Assembly (NCBI GenBank): GCA_030145105.1
Contig: JAQYWF010000010.1
Coordinates: forward strand, 1 to 33,309
Source: Desulfosarcina sp.
Lineage (GTDB): Bacteria; Desulfobacterota; Desulfobacteria; Desulfobacterales; Desulfosarcinaceae
DNA length: 33,309 nucleotides
Direction of reading: 5' to 3'
Every line of letters begins with the position of its first letter. Within the stretch, counting starts at the first letter, position 1. Positions 29,439-33,309 of the stretch are shown here, piece after piece. A program made the position numbers and the translations under genes. A model generated the notes under the pieces. It saw nothing but the letters and a program-made list of their open reading frames with translations. It was not told the DNA's origin and did not search any database.

Positions 29439-32084
29439 TTACATCAACATCTCCATCAATTTTTTCGTCCGTTCTTCAAACGCATCGTCGTCAAAACAAT
29501 ACTTGATGTCCAGAAATTGCTGTCGCAACCGGGACACTGCTTCCTTCACCGGCTTATCATCCATAACGACATCCCGCACCAATTGGGCCAGTTGCTCAAA
29601 TCCCTGTGGCCCCATGCCGAAGCGGGTCATTTCCGACACCCCCATGCGCAGCATACCTGAAGCGGAAAAACTCTCGTCTTCGGGTCCCGCCTGATAGTTG
29701 CAGATGATATTATTGGTTTCCAGGCGCCGGGCGATCTGCGGTCCTTTGGCATACCCGACATCCACCAGCACCTGGTGAGTTTCCGTGTACCCCACGGCAG
29801 GGTCTCCAGCAACGTTCAACCCGCTATCGGTCAATGCCCGTGCGAATGCCTTTGCATTCGAGATGACAGCAGACTGGTACGCGTCCTTGAAATGGTTCAT
29901 TTCATAGGCGGCAAACAGCAGGCCCACCATCGTCCCCAAGTGGTGGTTGGACACCGATCCGGGAAACGTTCGCCGCTCGATGGCCTCCCAGAGGGAATAA
30001 CGCTCATCGGCCGCTTCATAGCGACTGGCCACTATGCCCCGCTGCGTGCCGAAAAAAGTCTTGTGCGTGGATCCGGTGACCAGGTCGGCCCCTTCCATGA
30101 ATGGATCCTGAAAATGCGGCCCCACCAGCCCCAGCACGTGAGCCATGTCGTACATCACCACCGAGTCGATACCCTGCTGGTCCAGAAAGGCCCTGACTTG
30201 CGCGACCGGTTCCTTGCTGATCACCATGCTCTTGCCAAAAATGATCAACTCGGGCCGATGCCGATCGATCAGCTTTAGCGTGGCCGGCACATCGATGCGA
30301 AAGGGATTGTCCCCCAGAATCGGGAAGTTAACCACCGCCGGCCGTTCCGTGGCAGGATCCCGTGCCACGAAATCCCTGAGGGCACCCATGGGCTGTGCGC
30401 TGAGGTGACCGCCTTTGCCGATGTGGTTGTTCATCACCTTGCGCATCCGCCGGGGCTCGACCTTACGGTCGGCCCGGTTGATATAGTCCAACATGGCACT
30501 GTATACGGCAGTGTTGGCCATCTGCCCGCTGATCACGCGGGTCTCCACCTCGGCGCATCCGAAGTAACCCTTCATTTCCTTGACCAGCAGTGCTTCGACC
30601 TCATCGATGAAATCGCAGCCCTGATAGTAAAACACCTCGGCATCGTAATAGGCCTTGAGTTTGCGGTGCTCGGCGTATCGGAAAGACGGATCCGTGATGG
30701 AAAGCATGCGCACCAGGGGGGAGGTTGTCATCTCTGAAGGGATCAGATTGATGCTGGACTGCTGCCGCCAGTGGTGGTTGGCCGTGGCCATTTTCAACAG
30801 GCGCAGGGCGTCGGTTTGGGTGGTATCCGATTCAACGGATTTTCGCGCACGACCATGGTCATATAAAATGGGCCGGGTATACGGTGGCGATTCGCTGCGC
30901 ATGTGATAGGGCACCGCCATAGTCGCCACTTGTTTCCCGCGGATTTCCACAGATAGCGGTGTTTCGTCGAGGATTTCGCTGTTAAGGTAAGCCAGACAGA
31001 TGGAACGCCGCTGATTCGTATCAGCCAGGCCGTCATGAACGCTTTGGCCTTCCACTTCCCAATAGGGCACCATGGTGCCGCTGGTGATGGTCCCCACGAG
31101 CTTGTCGCCGTCAAAAACCATGGCTCCCTGGCGGGCGATCCCGCGCCCGGCCAATACCAGCGGCCGGATCATCCGGGGCAAATCCGCCATGGCCGAGAAA
31201 TCCCGAAAGAGAATTTTCCGGAACGCCTCGTGCTGGCGCGCCAGGGGACGGCGTCCCATAAAATCGCCCTTCAACTGAGAAAAACTGACGCCGAATTTGG
31301 CCAGCGGGCAGGCAAAGATGGGAATTTCCTTCCCGTCGGCATCCGTGCCCAATTCATGACCGTAAAGAGGAAGTGCCGCTTCCAGCCGCAGGGTGTCCCG
31401 GGCGCCCAGACCCACGGGCGTGGCCCCTTTTCCCACAAGCAGATTCCAGACGTCAGTCGCCGCATCTCGGGGAATGAACAACTCGAACCCCAGGGGTTCA
31501 CCGGTGTATCCGGTGCGGGCCAGCAAGACCGTGGCGCCAGCAATCGTCACTGTGCTCAGTGCGTTTCTTGCCGGCGCCGGCAGATGTCCGGCCGCGATGA
31601 TTGCAGACACCATCGAACGGGATGTCGGCCCTTGTACCGACACCATGGCCAGATCCTCACTGCGATCATTGAGTTCAACATGATCGAATTTTTTCAGCAG
31701 TTCCTGGAAGTGCTGCCAGTCCTTGTCGCGGTTGCCGGCATTGACCACCAGCAGATATTCATCATCCACGAACCGGTAAAGGTAGGCATCGTCCACCGCC
31801 GTGCCGGCTGCGGTGGGGATAAATGTATATTGGGCGCCCCTGTCGAGGCTATCCAGTGCCTCGGCATTGTTGGTCAGCGCATATTGTAGAAATTCCAACG
31901 CCCTTGAACCCCGAAATGTGAAACGGCCCATGTGGGAGACATCGAAGAGTCCGGCACCCTTGCGGGTGGCCAGATGTTCGGCAAGAATCCCCCTGCCGTA
32001 CATAACTGGCATGTCCCAGCCGCCGAACGGTACCACCTGCGCGCCTGACTCGACGTGGCAGTCATATAAAACTGTGCGTTTCAT
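29439..32084 (-). CDS. Fusion: GcvT-like aminomethyltransferase + serine hydroxymethyltransferase-like domain
   Basis: Single 881 aa ORF. N-terminal half 'VPFGGWDMPVMYGRGILAEHLATRKGAGLFDVSHMGRF...GYTGEPLGFELFIP...GLGARDTLRLEAALPLYGHEL' (GcvT); C-terminal half 'SINLIPSEMTTSPLVR...GGHLSAQPMGAL...YDMAHVLGL...TGSTHKTFFGTQRGI' (SHMT, PLP-Lys motif). Confidence 0.93.
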   Translation of the reverse strand: MKRTVLYDCHVESGAQVVPFGGWDMPVMYGRGILAEHLATRKGAGLFDVSHMGRFTFRGSRALEFLQYALTNNAEALDSLDRGAQYTFIPTAAGTAVDDAYLYRFVDDEYLLVVNAGNRDKDWQHFQELLKKFDHVELNDRSEDLAMVSVQGPTSRSMVSAIIAAGHLPAPARNALSTVTIAGATVLLARTGYTGEPLGFELFIPRDAATDVWNLLVGKGATPVGLGARDTLRLEAALPLYGHELGTDADGKEIPIFACPLAKFGVSFSQLKGDFMGRRPLARQHEAFRKILFRDFSAMADLPRMIRPLVLAGRGIARQGAMVFDGDKLVGTITSGTMVPYWEVEGQSVHDGLADTNQRRSICLAYLNSEILDETPLSVEIRGKQVATMAVPYHMRSESPPYTRPILYDHGRARKSVESDTTQTDALRLLKMATANHHWRQQSSINLIPSEMTTSPLVRMLSITDPSFRYAEHRKLKAYYDAEVFYYQGCDFIDEVEALLVKEMKGYFGCAEVETRVISGQMANTAVYSAMLDYINRADRKVEPRRMRKVMNNHIGKGGHLSAQPMGALRDFVARDPATERPAVVNFPILGDNPFRIDVPATLKLIDRHRPELIIFGKSMVISKEPVAQVRAFLDQQGIDSVVMYDMAHVLGLVGPHFQDPFMEGADLVTGSTHKTFFGTQRGIVASRYEAADERYSLWEAIERRTFPGSVSNHHLGTMVGLLFAAYEMNHFKDAYQSAVISNAKAFARALTDSGLNVAGDPAVGYTETHQVLVDVGYAKGPQIARRLETNNIICNYQAGPEDESFSASGMLRMGVSEMTRFGMGPQGFEQLAQLVRDVVMDDKPVKEAVSRLRQQFLDIKYCFDDDAFEERTKKLMEMLM

Positions 32085-32112
32085 CGTTACTCCTAATTCA
32101 CTGTTTCTATTA

Positions 32113-33046
32113 TTATTTATGTCCTTTAGGTTGCCAATATTTTACCGCATTCTGCAAGGTGTTCGGTTTCACGTTATCCAGGTCGTCAACCTCGCTCTTG
32201 AAACTTCCGGGAATCCAGTGTCCATATGCGTCATAAGTAATTTTAATGCTGGAGTGCCCCAACTGGTTTTTTGCGTTCGATGATTCTTTAGAACATCTGT
32301 CAATAGTGGCGTCATGTCAACTCCACGGGATTTTTTATTTTTTATACGAGTGATTCTAACCCGTTGCCATCCCCTGCTGACCTCAATAATTCGGCTATCA
32401 AAATCAATATCTGACCATTTCAACGCCTGCAATTCACCAACCCGCATCCCTGTTCGCAATGCACAGAGCAACGTCGGACAATACTTGCCATCAATGAATT
32501 GTTGCGCCTGTTCAAACAAGTATGGCGGATTCCTGTTCAACCAGAGGGGCAATATCGCATGAGCACTTTTTGTATTTAAGGGACAAGTCACGTACCGGGT
32601 TCCGGTCGATGATTTCATATTCGATGGCATATCGGAAAATGCCGCTCAAGGGTGCGCGGATTGTTTTTAATGTGGACAGGGACAACCCGCTTGAATATTT
32701 TTTTCGAAAAAAGTTTTCAACTCTCTGAGGGTAATGTCAGCTATGGGCCGATTCTTGAATTCAGGGTAGAGATGATTCTCAATGGCATTTTTGTAATTTC
32801 ACCCGTTGACTGCTTCCAATCGTGGCCGGTCTGCAACCACATATCGGCGACATTCTTGAATGTTGCACTTTCCTCTTTTCTATCAAAACTGAATTCACCC
32901 AACACCAGCTTGGTATTGATTTTTGCCACCGCTGCTTTCGCGGTCTTTTCCTCACCTACCCTCTTTGCCTTGCGTCGGCCATGATGGTTGATGAACACCC
33001 AATATGTGCCAGGATCTTTCGGCTTTTCCCTCACCTGTTCACCCAT
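32113..33046 (-). pseudogene. Tyrosine recombinase/phage integrase pseudogene
   Basis: ORF 32741..33046 (N-terminal arm/core-binding-like), ORF 32169..32630 ('ALRTGMRVGELQALKWSDIDF' box I) and an out-of-frame tail 'QLGHSSIKITYDAYGHWIPGSFKSEVDDLDNVKP' (box II) lie in separate frames. Confidence 0.85.
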
Positions 33047-33249
33047 GATCCATCCCTTTCTATTTTTTTGTTCCGAAGAAATTAACCATCAATTGGATTA
33101 TCTTGGCAAAATTTGAAATCAGCTTTTTCATGTGGCGATATTGGGATTTATTGCACTAATTTTTCGTATGGGTTTACGTATTACCATACATATGTCAAGG
33201 AGTTTTTCCGTGGCATTGATACGATGATCTGTATGTGGTAAAAAAATTT

Positions 33250-33309
33250 ATGGAGAAACGTGAAAAATTTACAACCACTCTGCGTAAAGACTTTACCCGC
33301 CGGTTAAAA
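33250..33309 (+). CDS. Start of a possible ribbon-helix-helix protein, cut by the window end
   Basis: MEKREKFTTTLRKDFTRRLK..., 20 codons open to the edge; RHH-antitoxin-like N-terminus. Confidence 0.4.
   Translation, partial: MEKREKFTTTLRKDFTRRLK

Noticed and set aside
31035-31889. 284 aa plus-strand ORF opposite the GcvT-SHMT gene
   Set aside because: Shadow ORF; the minus strand has clear conserved domains.

Overview
The window looks like chromosomal DNA from an anaerobic, Deltaproteobacteria-like bacterium; that taxonomic guess is inference from gene content. It mixes conserved metabolic genes with AT-richer accessory segments. Metabolic genes: GSII-type glutamine synthetase, ThrH plus homoserine dehydrogenase, a zinc-knuckle protein followed by AceK, malate synthase and isocitrate lyase, GSI-type glutamine synthetase, AsmA, an EEP-family phosphatase/nuclease, and a GcvT-SHMT fusion. 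Accessory content: a serine recombinase and AlpA-like gene beside tRNA-fMet, MITE-like palindromic repeats, a possible group II intron fragment, and truncated transposase and integrase genes. The strongest find is a probable selenoprotein. A DsrE-like gene at 19314..19670 carries an in-frame TGA at 19551-19553 within a U-x-x-C motif. It continues for 38 open codons and has a SECIS-like hairpin (TCGCCA-GGT-TGGCGA) whose loop begins 24 nt after the TGA. The conventional ORF track truncates it. Other notable observations: heptanucleotide arrays placed directly upstream of two start codons in the same CAGAACCATG context; A-tracts phased at about 10-11 bp; a DUF3999-like gene broken by an in-frame TAG and a frameshift; a triplicated C-x2-CG-x7-H-x-C mini-protein 7 nt upstream of aceK; and an apparent GcvT-SHMT fusion of 881 aa. 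All family calls come from reading the sequence, with no database search.
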